Positions 9,246 through 17,972 of a stretch of 50,062 nucleotides of DNA are shown one piece after another. The stretch comes from an uncultured Clostridia bacterium (GTDB lineage Bacteria; Bacillota; Clostridia; Lachnospirales; Lachnospiraceae): assembly GCA_947385955.1 (NCBI GenBank), contig CANDNA010000025.1:1-50062 (forward strand), written 5' to 3'. A model generated the notes under the pieces. It was not told where the DNA came from and searched no databases. It saw nothing but the letters and a program-made list of their open reading frames with translations. How positions within the stretch are numbered: position 1 is the first letter of the stretch; each line of letters starts with the position of its first letter. A program made the position numbers and the translations under genes.

Positions 9246-10781
9246 GTGGCAGTACAGGCAGTAAAAAAAGGAATCCTTGCAGTCAGTTTCGGCACCACAT
9301 ATGATCTGGCAAGAGAAGAAGCAATCGAAGCATTGGAGCGGGACTGGGAAGAGGCGTTCCCGGACTATACCCTGCGCCGTGCTTTTACCAGCAGCATTGT
9401 CAGGCAAAAGCTGGCCGGGCGGGGAATCAGGGTGCCGGGGGTATCCCAGGCTCTGGAGGAATTGAAACGGGACGGCTATACCCATATTTGGATTCAGCCC
9501 ACCCACCTGATACCGGGAGAGGAGTATGACAGGCTGCGGGCAGAAGCGGCCCGGTGGCAGGAGCAGTTTCCTTTTCTGAAGACAGGGGAACCGCTGCTGC
9601 TTGAAGAAGAGGACTATGACATGGTGGTCGGCCTGATGCAGGACAGGTTCCGGCCCGGAGAAGGAGAAGCCTGTATCTTTATGGGCCACGGTACTTACCA
9701 TCAGGCCAACCGGGTCTATGAGAAAATAGAAAAGCGGCTGGAAACAGAAGGCGGGAACCGCTTTTTTATGGCGACGGTGGAGGGGGTCCCCTCTCTGGAG
9801 GAGATATTGGATGGGCTGGAAAGCGATCCGTCCATACAGAAGATCAGACTGGTGCCGTTTATGCTGGTGGCAGGGGAGCATGCCCTGCACGATATGGCAG
9901 GCGGGGAAAAAGGGAGCTGGAAAAACAGATGCCGTGCGAGAGGGTATGAGGTGGACTGTGTGCTGCATGGCATGGGCGCCTGGCCGGAAATCCGGGAGCT
10001 CTATCAGAGAAAATGCCGGAAGTGTCTCAGCGGTATCTTTTATGGTATCAGTGTGGGGCCGGGGGCGGGAGGCAGCCTGACACTGGATGGTGCGGACTGT
10101 ATCCGCCGCTGTGAGGTGCTGGCAGTGCCCCGGACCGGTATGGATCACACCATCGCCCTGTCAATTGTCAGAAAGGCCGGCGAACGGATCAGAGAGATAT
10201 TTGGCGGCAGCCGGGAAGATTTTCTGGGACTGGATGAAAAAGAACTGCTCTATATGGATATCCTGATGACAAGGGATGAAACAAAGCGCAGTCAGGTATA
10301 TGAAGAACTGGCGGAAAAAATTGCATTCTGCCTGCAGGCGGGGAAAAACGTGGGGATGATCGTGCTGGGGGATGTAAGCGTGTATGCCACAGTATCCTAT
10401 CTGACCGCTCCTTTGAAAAGGCGGGGATATGGGGTAAAGCTGCTGCCCGGTGTCAGCAGCTTCTGTGCCTGTGCGGCTGCTCTGGGACGGAGCCTGACGT
10501 CTATGTCCTCACCTCTCCATATCCTTCCGGCAGGCTATGAGGGACTGAAGGAAAGCCTGGAGCTGCCCGGCAGTAAGGTACTGATGAAGAGCGGGAAATA
10601 TCTGCCGGAGGCAAAAAGGATGCTGCGGGAAGCCGGATTGTATGAAACGGCGGCTATGGTCAAAGACTGTGGTATGGATACAGAGGAAATCTGCTGGAGT
10701 CTGGATGAGGATACGCAGCGGGCCTCTTATTTTACCACGATCCTGGTACCCGGCCAGGATCCGGAAACAGGGCAGGAATAA
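9246..10781 (+). CDS. cbiK-cbiL: Fused sirohydrochlorin cobaltochelatase / cobalt-factor II C20-methyltransferase (CbiK-CbiL)
   Basis: The N-terminal part (about 1-270) is a CbiK-type class II chelatase: it begins ILAVSFGTT, and the metal-site histidines appear in MGHGTYHQAN and VAGEHALHDMAG. It inserts cobalt into sirohydrochlorin. The C-terminal part (about 275-511) is a CbiL-type SAM-dependent methyltransferase with GDVSVYATVSYL and LPGVSSFCACAAALG, which methylates C20. The usual GPGDPE loop reads GPGAGG, so the aspartate is lost. Fusing consecutive steps of anaerobic cobalamin synthesis fits channelling. I use the GTG at 9246 because GGAGG (9232-9236) is nine bases upstream; the earlier GTG at 9225 has no site. 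It opens the tetrapyrrole cluster. Confidence 0.88.
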   Translation: MAVQAVKKGILAVSFGTTYDLAREEAIEALERDWEEAFPDYTLRRAFTSSIVRQKLAGRGIRVPGVSQALEELKRDGYTHIWIQPTHLIPGEEYDRLRAEAARWQEQFPFLKTGEPLLLEEEDYDMVVGLMQDRFRPGEGEACIFMGHGTYHQANRVYEKIEKRLETEGGNRFFMATVEGVPSLEEILDGLESDPSIQKIRLVPFMLVAGEHALHDMAGGEKGSWKNRCRARGYEVDCVLHGMGAWPEIRELYQRKCRKCLSGIFYGISVGPGAGGSLTLDGADCIRRCEVLAVPRTGMDHTIALSIVRKAGERIREIFGGSREDFLGLDEKELLYMDILMTRDETKRSQVYEELAEKIAFCLQAGKNVGMIVLGDVSVYATVSYLTAPLKRRGYGVKLLPGVSSFCACAAALGRSLTSMSSPLHILPAGYEGLKESLELPGSKVLMKSGKYLPEAKRMLREAGLYETAAMVKDCGMDTEEICWSLDEDTQRASYFTTILVPGQDPETGQE

Positions 10782-10807
10782 GAGAGAAAGCGTTTGGGCA
10801 GTAAATT

Positions 10808-12016
10808 ATGTATATAATCAGTATCAATTATAAAAAAGCGCCGCTGCAGATACGGGACAGGTTTGCATTCCGGGAGGAAGAACAGTCTGCTTTTCTGCAG
10901 AAATGCCGGGAGAGCGGGGATCTGGCCAGAAGTGTTATCCTTTCCACCTGCAACCGGATGGAGCTGTATACCCAGTTCCCGGAAGAGGAGTGGGAGGAAG
11001 AAACAGAGTCGGAGGCAGTGCAGCACAGATGGGAACGGATGGAAACAGTCGTCTGTGAGGCAAAGAAAATCCCGGTGGAACTGTACCGGGAATATGGGAG
11101 CTGTTACTATGGCACAGGAGCGCTCCGTCATCTGCACCGGGTGGCATGCGGCGTGGACTCTATGGTGATGGGAGAGGACGAAATACTGGGGCAGGTGAAA
11201 CAGGCTTATTATCTGGCCATGCAGAAGCAGTGCACCGATTTTTATCTGAATACCATATTTAAGAGTGCCATTACCTGTGCCAAAAAGATCAAGACAGATA
11301 CCAGCCTGTCAAAATCTTCGGTGTCCGTGGCCACACTGGCCGCAGGCAGGATACTGGGCTTTGTAAAGGAGCATTATCCTCAGGGCGCCAGGGTTATGAT
11401 CATCGGGATCACCGGAGCGACCGGAAGTACCGTGATGAAAAATATAAAAGGGCATCCGGGGATCTCCATTGTCGGCACCAGCCGGCGGCATGGAGCGGAC
11501 GGACAGGTGATCGGGATAGAAGGCGTGGATATGATACCTTACGAGGAGCGATATGGGCATATGGGAAGCTGTGCTGTCATTGTCAGCGCCACGAAAAGCC
11601 CTCATTATACAGTGTCCAGCCAGGAATGGCACAGGGCCAGAAAGCTGGCAGAGCAGGCCGGGAAGGCGCCGGAGAGGTTCCTTTTTCTGGATCTGTCTGT
11701 ACCGGCGGATATGGACCGTATGATATCCCGCTATGGGATGCTGTATCAGATGGATTATTTCAATGAACTGGCCCGCAGCAACAATGAAAAAAAAGAACAG
11801 GCCAGGAAAAGTGCGGAACATATGATTGAGGAGCAGATCGACAGTCTGAAAAAGGAGCTGCTGTTTCATCGCATCCTGCCAAGGCTGCCGGAGATGAAAG
11901 CGGCGGCAGAGCAGTTTACGTTTGAACAGATTCTGTACCGGGTGAGGGACGGGGCGGGATATGAAGAGATGAAGAGCTTTTTCGGCGCACTTAAAAAAGC
12001 TCTGGAAGAGGGATGA
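10808..12016 (+). CDS. hemA: Glutamyl-tRNA reductase
   Basis: The enzyme reduces glutamyl-tRNA to glutamate-1-semialdehyde, the first committed step of C5 tetrapyrrole synthesis. STCNRMELY carries the catalytic cysteine and GEDEILGQVK is the second family signature. The C-terminal region has the dimer helix pattern (MDYFNELARSNNEKKEQ). The nucleotide-binding loop reads IIGITGATGSTV rather than the usual GAGxMG, a departure from typical HemA. At 402 residues it is slightly short. The ribosome binding site is weak (purine-rich AGAGAGAAAG). It sits 26 bases after cbiK-cbiL and overlaps the next gene by 4 bases. The expected partner HemL is not in the window. Confidence 0.9.
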   Translation: MYIISINYKKAPLQIRDRFAFREEEQSAFLQKCRESGDLARSVILSTCNRMELYTQFPEEEWEEETESEAVQHRWERMETVVCEAKKIPVELYREYGSCYYGTGALRHLHRVACGVDSMVMGEDEILGQVKQAYYLAMQKQCTDFYLNTIFKSAITCAKKIKTDTSLSKSSVSVATLAAGRILGFVKEHYPQGARVMIIGITGATGSTVMKNIKGHPGISIVGTSRRHGADGQVIGIEGVDMIPYEERYGHMGSCAVIVSATKSPHYTVSSQEWHRARKLAEQAGKAPERFLFLDLSVPADMDRMISRYGMLYQMDYFNELARSNNEKKEQARKSAEHMIEEQIDSLKKELLFHRILPRLPEMKAAAEQFTFEQILYRVRDGAGYEEMKSFFGALKKALEEG

Positions 12017-12510
12017 AAATGGCGTATTTTCCCATGTTTGTTTCACTGGAGCAAAAACCCTGTCTGATTATAGGCGGAGGAAGGGTGGCCGTCAGGAAAT
12101 GCAGAGGGCTGCTGGCGTTCGGCGCGGAAGTGACTATGGTGGCAGAGGAGTTTGCAGAAGAGGCCAAAGGGCCATACCTGGGGCGGCTGCACCGGATACG
12201 GCGCAGCTTTCGGGAAACGGATCTGACCATGCAGGACTGGGCCGTGGTAATCGGGGCCACAGACAGCCGGAGTGTCAATCATACGGTGGCAGTCTATTGT
12301 CAGAGGGCAGGGATTCCTGTGAATATAGCCGACTGCCAGGAAGAATGCAGCTTTTTCTTTCCTGCCTATTGTATGGAAGGAAAAATTACGGCAGGGATCA
12401 GTACATCAGGGGTTTCTCCCGGAATGGCTTCGGCTCTCCGGAAACGTCTGGAGAAGGCCCTGCCGGAATGGCTGGCAGATATGGAAGAGGAAGGAGCCAG
12501 AGATGGATAA
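12013..12510 (+). CDS. Precorrin-2 dehydrogenase (SirC/Met8/CysG-N type)
   Basis: The 165-residue protein matches the N-terminal half of CysG: the NAD-binding loop LIIGGGRVAVRKCRGLLAFGA, the central GATDSRSVNH segment, NIADCQEECSFFFPA and GISTSGVSPGMA. It oxidises precorrin-2 to sirohydrochlorin, linking the CobA domain of the downstream fusion with CbiK upstream. It is shorter than CysG-N and Met8 because the C-terminal dimer and helical part is reduced, so whether it also chelates iron is unclear. It begins in the stop of hemA (ATGA overlap) and overlaps the hemC fusion by 8 bases, implying translational coupling. Confidence 0.9.
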   Translation: MKMAYFPMFVSLEQKPCLIIGGGRVAVRKCRGLLAFGAEVTMVAEEFAEEAKGPYLGRLHRIRRSFRETDLTMQDWAVVIGATDSRSVNHTVAVYCQRAGIPVNIADCQEECSFFFPAYCMEGKITAGISTSGVSPGMASALRKRLEKALPEWLADMEEEGARDG

Positions 12511-15064
12511 AGAATCTTCGGTGATGCGGATTGGAACGAGAGGCAGCGCTCTGGCGCTGGCCCAGACCAGACTGTTTACAGAAGCATGCAGAGCAGTGGA
12601 TCAGACCTTCCGGTATGAGATCGTGGAGATGCATACGATGGGAGATGCTATACAGGACAGGCCGCTGTACGAATTTGCAGGAAAGGGCATGTTTGTTTCT
12701 GCTTTTGAGGAAGCCCTGGCTGACGGTAAGATCGATGTGGCCGTACACAGCGGAAAGGATATGCCGGTCTGTATGGCGCCGGGGCTTGTGACGGGCGCTG
12801 TGCTGAAAAGAGGCAATCCGGGCGATGTGCTGGTGACGGTGCGGGGCAGGGAGCCGGGTGATGATGCGGTAATCGGCACCACGAGCCTGCGGCGCAGGCA
12901 GCAGGTGAAGCGGTATCTGGGATATGAAACCATTCCCATCCGGGGCAATGTGATTACGAGACTGCAAAAGCTATGGGACGGCGAGGTGGACGGACTGGTG
13001 CTGGCCGCAGCAGGTCTGGAACGGCTTTCCCTGCTGCCACGGGAAGAACAGGGCCGCGGTAAAACAGATTCTGACAGGGATTTTCTGCAGGGAAAATACG
13101 GAGACTGGTCGGTGGCAGAGATACGGGAACGGTTTGTGTTCCGGTTTCTGCACAGGGAGGAGTTTCTCCCGGCGGCGGCGCAGGGGATTGTGGCGGTTCA
13201 GTGCAGAAAAGACAGCCGGTTTCTGGGCCTGCTGATGCAGGTCAATGATCCGGATACGATGGCCTGTTTTCTGGCAGAGCGGGCGTATTTATCGGCTGTG
13301 GGGGCAGACTGCCAGCAGCCTGTGGCGGCGTATGCCGTATGCAGAAACGGCATATTGCATATGGATGCGGCATATTGGGACAAAGGCGGATGCTTTCGGA
13401 TGCATGGCGTATCGGCAGTGGATGAGGGGACAAAACTGGGAACCGGACTGGCGGAAAAAATATTGCGGGAAAGGAAGAAAAAAGAAGCAGACAGCAGGCC
13501 GGCGGGCCATGTATATCTGGTAGGCGCAGGCCCGGGCCGACGGGATCTGATTACCGTAAGAGGACTGGAACTTTTACGCCGATGTGATGTGGTAGTGTAT
13601 GACAGGCTTTCCGGGGGAGAACTGCTGGCAGAGGTCAGATCAGACTGCGAACAGATTGATGTGGGCAAGCAGACCGGGCATGGGAAAAAGCAGGAGGAAA
13701 TCAATCGGATTCTGATTGAGAAGGCGGCGGAAGGCAGGCAGGTGGTGCGCTTAAAGGGCGGTGATCCGTTTGTATTCGGCAGAGGCGGTGAAGAAGCAGA
13801 GTCTCTGAAGGAGGCAGGGATTCCCTTTACACTGGTGCCGGGAGTGACCAGCGCCATAGCGGTGCCGGAGCTGGCTGGCATACCGGTGACACACAGGCAG
13901 ATAAGCCGTTCTTTTCATGTGATTACCGGGCATACGATGGAAGGAGAACAGGCAGACTATCTGAGAAAAGAGATAGCGGGCCTGAAGGATACGGAAGGTA
14001 CCCTGGTATTTCTGATGGGGATTTCTTCTCTGCCCCGGATCTGTGAACTGCTGTTGGAATATGGGAGGCCGCCGGGACTTCCGGCGGCTGTGATCGGCAG
14101 CGGTACCAGATATGGAGAACGGGTGATCCTGGGTACACTTTCAGATATTGAAGAAAAAGTCAGAAAAGAAAAGCTGGGGCCGCCTGCGGTGATCCTGATC
14201 GGGGAAACGGCAGCGCTTTCCCTGAAAATGACGACAGCCCTGCCGCTGTCCGGTGTCCGTGTAGGAATGGTGGGAACCAGGCATCTGGCGGAAAAGCTGG
14301 GCTGCCTGCTGCAAAAAGCCGGCGGAGAGACTCTGTGGATGCAGGAGCTGCTTACCGGGGAGATTACGGATCAGGAGATTTTACCGGAAGAGCTGGCAGA
14401 CTGCACTTGGATGGCATTTACCAGTGTCAGCGGTGTATCCCATTTTTTTGCACAGTGGAGAAAACTGCGCAGGGATGTGCGCAGCCTGGCGGGTATCCGG
14501 GTGGCGGCCATTGGAAGCGGTACGGCGCAGGCATTGGAGGAATACGGCATCTGTCCGGATTTTGTGCCAGAGGTGTATACGGCGGCTGCTCTGGCACAAG
14601 GGCTGGTGATGCGTCTTGACCGGCAGCGGGACCGGGTGTTTTTGTGGCAGGCCAGAGAAGGCAATCCGGTTCTGGAGCAGACGCTGCGGGAGGCCGGTAT
14701 TTCGGTGCTGCGTAAACATGCCTATGAAACAACAGCGGGAAAGTGCCGGTGGATGGATGAGGCGCAGGGCCTCTCTTATCTTGTTTTTGGCAGCAGCTTT
14801 GGCGTTTCGGCATTTTGCAGGGAAAATCCTCATATTTTTGAGACAGGAGAGTTATCAAAAGTCCGTGTGTTTGCCATAGGGACACAGACGGCGGCGGCGC
14901 TTGCGGCAGCAGGATGTGAACACTGCAGGATACCGGAGCGCTTTACCGCAGAGGGGCTGGCAGAAGCGATCATAGCGGACCGGATGGCGTTATCCGGGGA
15001 GATGGGGAAAAATCAGAAAGGACAGTGGGGATATGAAGAGGATGAGAAGACTTCGCAGCAGTGA
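12503..15064 (+). CDS. hemC-cobA-hemD: Triple fusion: hydroxymethylbilane synthase / uroporphyrinogen-III C-methyltransferase / uroporphyrinogen-III synthase
   Basis: One 853-residue chain carries three activities. HemC (about 8-325) polymerises porphobilinogen; it shows IGTRGSALALAQT, HSGKDMP with catalytic Asp86 and the dipyrromethane cofactor site Cys270 in VGADCQQP. It has an extra segment of about 30 residues (181-218) before EFLPAAAQG. CobA (about 335-575) methylates uroporphyrinogen III to precorrin-2, with LKGGDPFVFGRGGEE and IPVTHRQISRSFHVITGH; its GAGPGRRD loop lacks the usual DP. HemD (about 585-830) closes and inverts ring D. CobA-HemD fusions are known in Clostridia; adding HemC at the front makes all steps from porphobilinogen to precorrin-2 one polypeptide. 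It overlaps its neighbours on both sides. Confidence 0.93.
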   Translation: MDKESSVMRIGTRGSALALAQTRLFTEACRAVDQTFRYEIVEMHTMGDAIQDRPLYEFAGKGMFVSAFEEALADGKIDVAVHSGKDMPVCMAPGLVTGAVLKRGNPGDVLVTVRGREPGDDAVIGTTSLRRRQQVKRYLGYETIPIRGNVITRLQKLWDGEVDGLVLAAAGLERLSLLPREEQGRGKTDSDRDFLQGKYGDWSVAEIRERFVFRFLHREEFLPAAAQGIVAVQCRKDSRFLGLLMQVNDPDTMACFLAERAYLSAVGADCQQPVAAYAVCRNGILHMDAAYWDKGGCFRMHGVSAVDEGTKLGTGLAEKILRERKKKEADSRPAGHVYLVGAGPGRRDLITVRGLELLRRCDVVVYDRLSGGELLAEVRSDCEQIDVGKQTGHGKKQEEINRILIEKAAEGRQVVRLKGGDPFVFGRGGEEAESLKEAGIPFTLVPGVTSAIAVPELAGIPVTHRQISRSFHVITGHTMEGEQADYLRKEIAGLKDTEGTLVFLMGISSLPRICELLLEYGRPPGLPAAVIGSGTRYGERVILGTLSDIEEKVRKEKLGPPAVILIGETAALSLKMTTALPLSGVRVGMVGTRHLAEKLGCLLQKAGGETLWMQELLTGEITDQEILPEELADCTWMAFTSVSGVSHFFAQWRKLRRDVRSLAGIRVAAIGSGTAQALEEYGICPDFVPEVYTAAALAQGLVMRLDRQRDRVFLWQAREGNPVLEQTLREAGISVLRKHAYETTAGKCRWMDEAQGLSYLVFGSSFGVSAFCRENPHIFETGELSKVRVFAIGTQTAAALAAAGCEHCRIPERFTAEGLAEAIIADRMALSGEMGKNQKGQWGYEEDEKTSQQ

Positions 15065-15998
15065 GGCAATCAGAAGTCTGGTACAGGAAACAAGGATTCA
15101 GAAAGAAGAGCTTGTGTATCCGATATTTGTAATAGAAGGGGAAAATATCAAAAATCCTGTGGATTCCATGCCGGGAATCTTTCAGCATTCCCTTGACAGG
15201 CTGTGGGAAGAATGTGATGCGGTGAGAGCAAGCGGCGTCCGGAATCTTCTGATTTTCGGGATTCCGGCCCATAAAGATGAAAAGGGCAGTCAGGCTTATG
15301 ACAGCAACGGGATTACCCAGCGGGCAATCCGGTATCTGAAAAAAGCCTATCCGGAATTTCTGATTATTGCGGATGTCTGTCTGTGCGAATATACATCCCA
15401 TGGCCACTGCGGCCTGGTGGACGGGTACCGTATCCTGAATGATGAAACACTGCCGCTGCTGGTCAGGATGTCAGTAAGCCTGGCAGAGGCGGGAGCGGAC
15501 ATCATTGCCCCGTCCGATATGATGGACGGCAGAGTGGGCGCTATCCGCCGGGGGCTGGACGGGGCCGGGTATCAGGATACGCCGATTATGTCCTACAGCG
15601 CCAAGTATGCTTCCGGTTATTATGCGCCATTTCGGGATGCGGCTCATTCCGCCCCGGGATTTGGCGACAGACGGACGTATCAGATGGACCCGCCTAACGG
15701 CCGGGAAGCATTGCGTGAAATGGAAGCCGACATCGAGGAAGGAGCGGATATCCTGATGGTAAAGCCGGCGCTGGCCTATCTGGATGTGCTGAAAGAAGCA
15801 TCCATGCGGTTTCATTATCCGATGGCGGCCTACAATGTGAGCGGTGAGTATGCTATGGTGAAGGCGGCGGCGGAGAAGGGCTATATTGAGGAACGCCGGA
15901 TTGTTATGGAAAATATGCTGGCAATGAAGCGGGCGGGCGCAGACATTATCATCACATACCATGCCCTCAGTGTGGCAGGATGGTTAGAGGATGAATAA
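15033..15998 (+). CDS. hemB: Delta-aminolevulinic acid dehydratase (porphobilinogen synthase)
   Basis: HemB condenses two 5-aminolevulinate molecules to porphobilinogen. The 321-residue length is typical. The zinc-site cysteines are visible in DVCLCEYTSHGHCG, so this is a zinc-type enzyme. Both Schiff-base lysines are present: SYSAKYASGYYAPFRDA and LMVKPALAYLD. The start ATG has AAAGGA about ten bases upstream and lies 32 bases inside the preceding fusion gene in another frame, giving strong coupling. Its product feeds the HemC domain encoded just upstream. Confidence 0.96.
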   Translation: MKRMRRLRSSEAIRSLVQETRIQKEELVYPIFVIEGENIKNPVDSMPGIFQHSLDRLWEECDAVRASGVRNLLIFGIPAHKDEKGSQAYDSNGITQRAIRYLKKAYPEFLIIADVCLCEYTSHGHCGLVDGYRILNDETLPLLVRMSVSLAEAGADIIAPSDMMDGRVGAIRRGLDGAGYQDTPIMSYSAKYASGYYAPFRDAAHSAPGFGDRRTYQMDPPNGREALREMEADIEEGADILMVKPALAYLDVLKEASMRFHYPMAAYNVSGEYAMVKAAAEKGYIEERRIVMENMLAMKRAGADIIITYHALSVAGWLEDE

Positions 15999-16791
15999 AA
16001 AACGGGAAAGAGGGAGCGGCATCAGAAGAAGGTTTCTCTTTTTCCAGATGGCGGTATGGCTTTTCGCGGCAGCCGTCCATCCGCCGGTGCAGGTCTGTGC
16101 CAGGGAAGAGGAACTGGGGCCGCTGGTGCAGACCACAACCCCGGAGGATGAATGGATGGGGCTGGTGCATCTTAAACTGCTTGGGGCGCCGGAAAACTAT
16201 AATGGGGATGTATCCCAGTCCATACGCAACAGCATGCCGACGGTGGTACAAATCCGGACGGGAAACTATCTGGGCAGCGGTATCATACTGGAAATCAGGG
16301 AGGATACCCTGTTGATTGCCTCCAATCGTCATCAGCTTGCGGGACAGGAGTTTTCCAGCATCAGGCTCTATAATGGGGCAGAGGTTGCCGGCCGGCGGAT
16401 TTATCTGTCGGACAGCGTGGATGTGGGATTTGTCCTGGCCGATATCAGCCAGCTTTCTTATGAAAGAAGGGCAAAACTCCGCAGCGTGGCAATACGGGAG
16501 GGCTGCAATGAACAGCTTGCCAAAGAGGACCGGATATTTATGATCGGTTCCACCGATGGAGTGGCCAGTAATATTTACGAAGGAATCGTAGCGGATCCCT
16601 GGTATTATTTTGACGAATTTGGTTCTCATATGATATATAATTACTGTAAGGCAAAGCCCGGCATGTCCGGTGGAGGCACATACGATGAACATGGACACTG
16701 TGTGGGGATGATTACCGGCGGCCATGAAGAAGAAACTGCCAGTCTGCCAATGCAAAGCATTCTGGCAGAATGGGAAAAGATAACAGAATAA
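15991..16791 (+). CDS. Exported trypsin-like serine protease
   Basis: The 266-residue protein has a basic N-terminus and hydrophobic segment (about 14-36) consistent with a signal peptide or anchor, followed by a chymotrypsin/HtrA-like fold. The catalytic triad can be read as His114 (IASNRHQL), Asp144 (DSVDVGFV) and Ser226 (KPGMSGGGTYD). No PDZ domain follows, unlike HtrA/DegP. The gene overlaps hemB by 8 bases, so it is co-transcribed with the tetrapyrrole genes though no role there is known. It probably acts outside the membrane. The substrate is unknown. Confidence 0.75.
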   Translation: MNKKRERGSGIRRRFLFFQMAVWLFAAAVHPPVQVCAREEELGPLVQTTTPEDEWMGLVHLKLLGAPENYNGDVSQSIRNSMPTVVQIRTGNYLGSGIILEIREDTLLIASNRHQLAGQEFSSIRLYNGAEVAGRRIYLSDSVDVGFVLADISQLSYERRAKLRSVAIREGCNEQLAKEDRIFMIGSTDGVASNIYEGIVADPWYYFDEFGSHMIYNYCKAKPGMSGGGTYDEHGHCVGMITGGHEEETASLPMQSILAEWEKITE

Positions 16792-16836
16792 AGTCACAGG
16801 GAACAGAACTGTGAAGTGGGAAAGAAAGGGTGCTGT

Positions 16837-17913
16837 ATGACAAAAATTGATATTGTATCCGGTTTTCTGGGAGCCGGAAAGACCACATTGATCAGAAAAC
16901 TGCTGCAGGAAGCGCTGCAGGGGGAAAAGGTGGTGCTGATCGAAAATGAATTTGGAGAAATCGGCATTGACGGAGGATTTTTAAAGGAATCCGGTGTGGA
17001 GATGAAAGAGATGAACTCTGGCTGTATCTGCTGTTCTCTGGTGGGCGATTTCGGAACCTCTCTGCAGGAGGTACTGTCTGCCTATGAGCCGGACCGGATT
17101 TTAATTGAGCCGTCAGGGGTAGGGAAATTATCCGATGTGATCCGGGCCGTTCAGAATGTAAAAACCGATGCGCAGGCGGCGCTGGGCAGTGCGGTGGCAG
17201 TGGTGGATGCTTCCAAATGCAGGATGTATGCCAAAAACTTCGGAGAGTTTTTCCTGAATCAGATTGCCCATGCGGGTCTGATCGTTCTCAGCCGGACAGG
17301 CAGCATCAGCAGTGAAAAAACGGCTCAGGCTGTGGAAATCATCCGGGAGCATAATCAAAATGCGACTGTGATTACCACCCCCTGGGAAACTCTGGACGGA
17401 ATGCAGATCTTAAAGGCGATGGAAGAAAAAAACGACTGGGTGGAAGAATTGCTGGAGGAAACCCGCAGGCAGCAGGAACAGGAAGAGCACTGTCATCACC
17501 ATGAGGAACAGCATGAGCATCATCATGAGGGAGAACACTGTCATCATCATGAGGAAGGGCATGACCATCATGACCACGGGCCGGACTGTACCTGCGGCTG
17601 TCATGACCATGACCATCATCACCATCACCATCATGCGGATGAAGTGTTTACAAGCTGGGGAAAGGAAACCGCCGCTTTCTATTCAAGAGAGGAAATTGTA
17701 TCTGCCCTCAGTGCCCTGGAGGACGAAAAGACGTATGGGCTGATTCTGCGTGCCAAAGGGATGCTGCCTGACGGAAACGGAAACTGGACCTATTTTGATT
17801 ATGTGCCGGGAGAGATGGACATCAGGGAGGGCAGTGCTGATCTGACAGGCAAGATCTGTGTGATCGGTGCGCAGATGAAGGAGGATAAGCTGCAGGAGCT
17901 GTTTGACAGATAA
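16837..17913 (+). CDS. CobW/COG0523 metal-chaperone GTPase with His-rich insert
   Basis: The protein is a G3E-family GTPase thought to deliver metal ions (zinc, cobalt or nickel) to client proteins. It shows the P-loop GFLGAGKTTLIRKLL at the N-terminus, the metal motif GCICCSL (CxCC), ENEFGEIGID and IEPSGVGKLSDV. Residues about 216-268 hold a linker with 25 histidines and 5 cysteines, and the C-terminal CobW_C-like domain follows. The start is the ATG with AAGAAAGGG six bases upstream; an earlier in-frame GTG at 16816 lacks a site. Cobalt-corrin genes upstream make cobalt a possible cargo, but zinc or nickel is equally possible from sequence. Confidence 0.88.
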   Translation: MTKIDIVSGFLGAGKTTLIRKLLQEALQGEKVVLIENEFGEIGIDGGFLKESGVEMKEMNSGCICCSLVGDFGTSLQEVLSAYEPDRILIEPSGVGKLSDVIRAVQNVKTDAQAALGSAVAVVDASKCRMYAKNFGEFFLNQIAHAGLIVLSRTGSISSEKTAQAVEIIREHNQNATVITTPWETLDGMQILKAMEEKNDWVEELLEETRRQQEQEEHCHHHEEQHEHHHEGEHCHHHEEGHDHHDHGPDCTCGCHDHDHHHHHHHADEVFTSWGKETAAFYSREEIVSALSALEDEKTYGLILRAKGMLPDGNGNWTYFDYVPGEMDIREGSADLTGKICVIGAQMKEDKLQELFDR

Positions 17914-17972
17914 CGGACAGTATGCCGGAGAAGAAAGCAGATGCGGCCTTACGTCTTAAAAAAGGAGTCGAT

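Noticed and set aside
17485-17640. Short tandem repeat suggestive of a CRISPR or microsatellite (CAT/CAC runs)
   Set aside because: It is in-frame coding sequence for the histidine-rich linker of the CobW GTPase.
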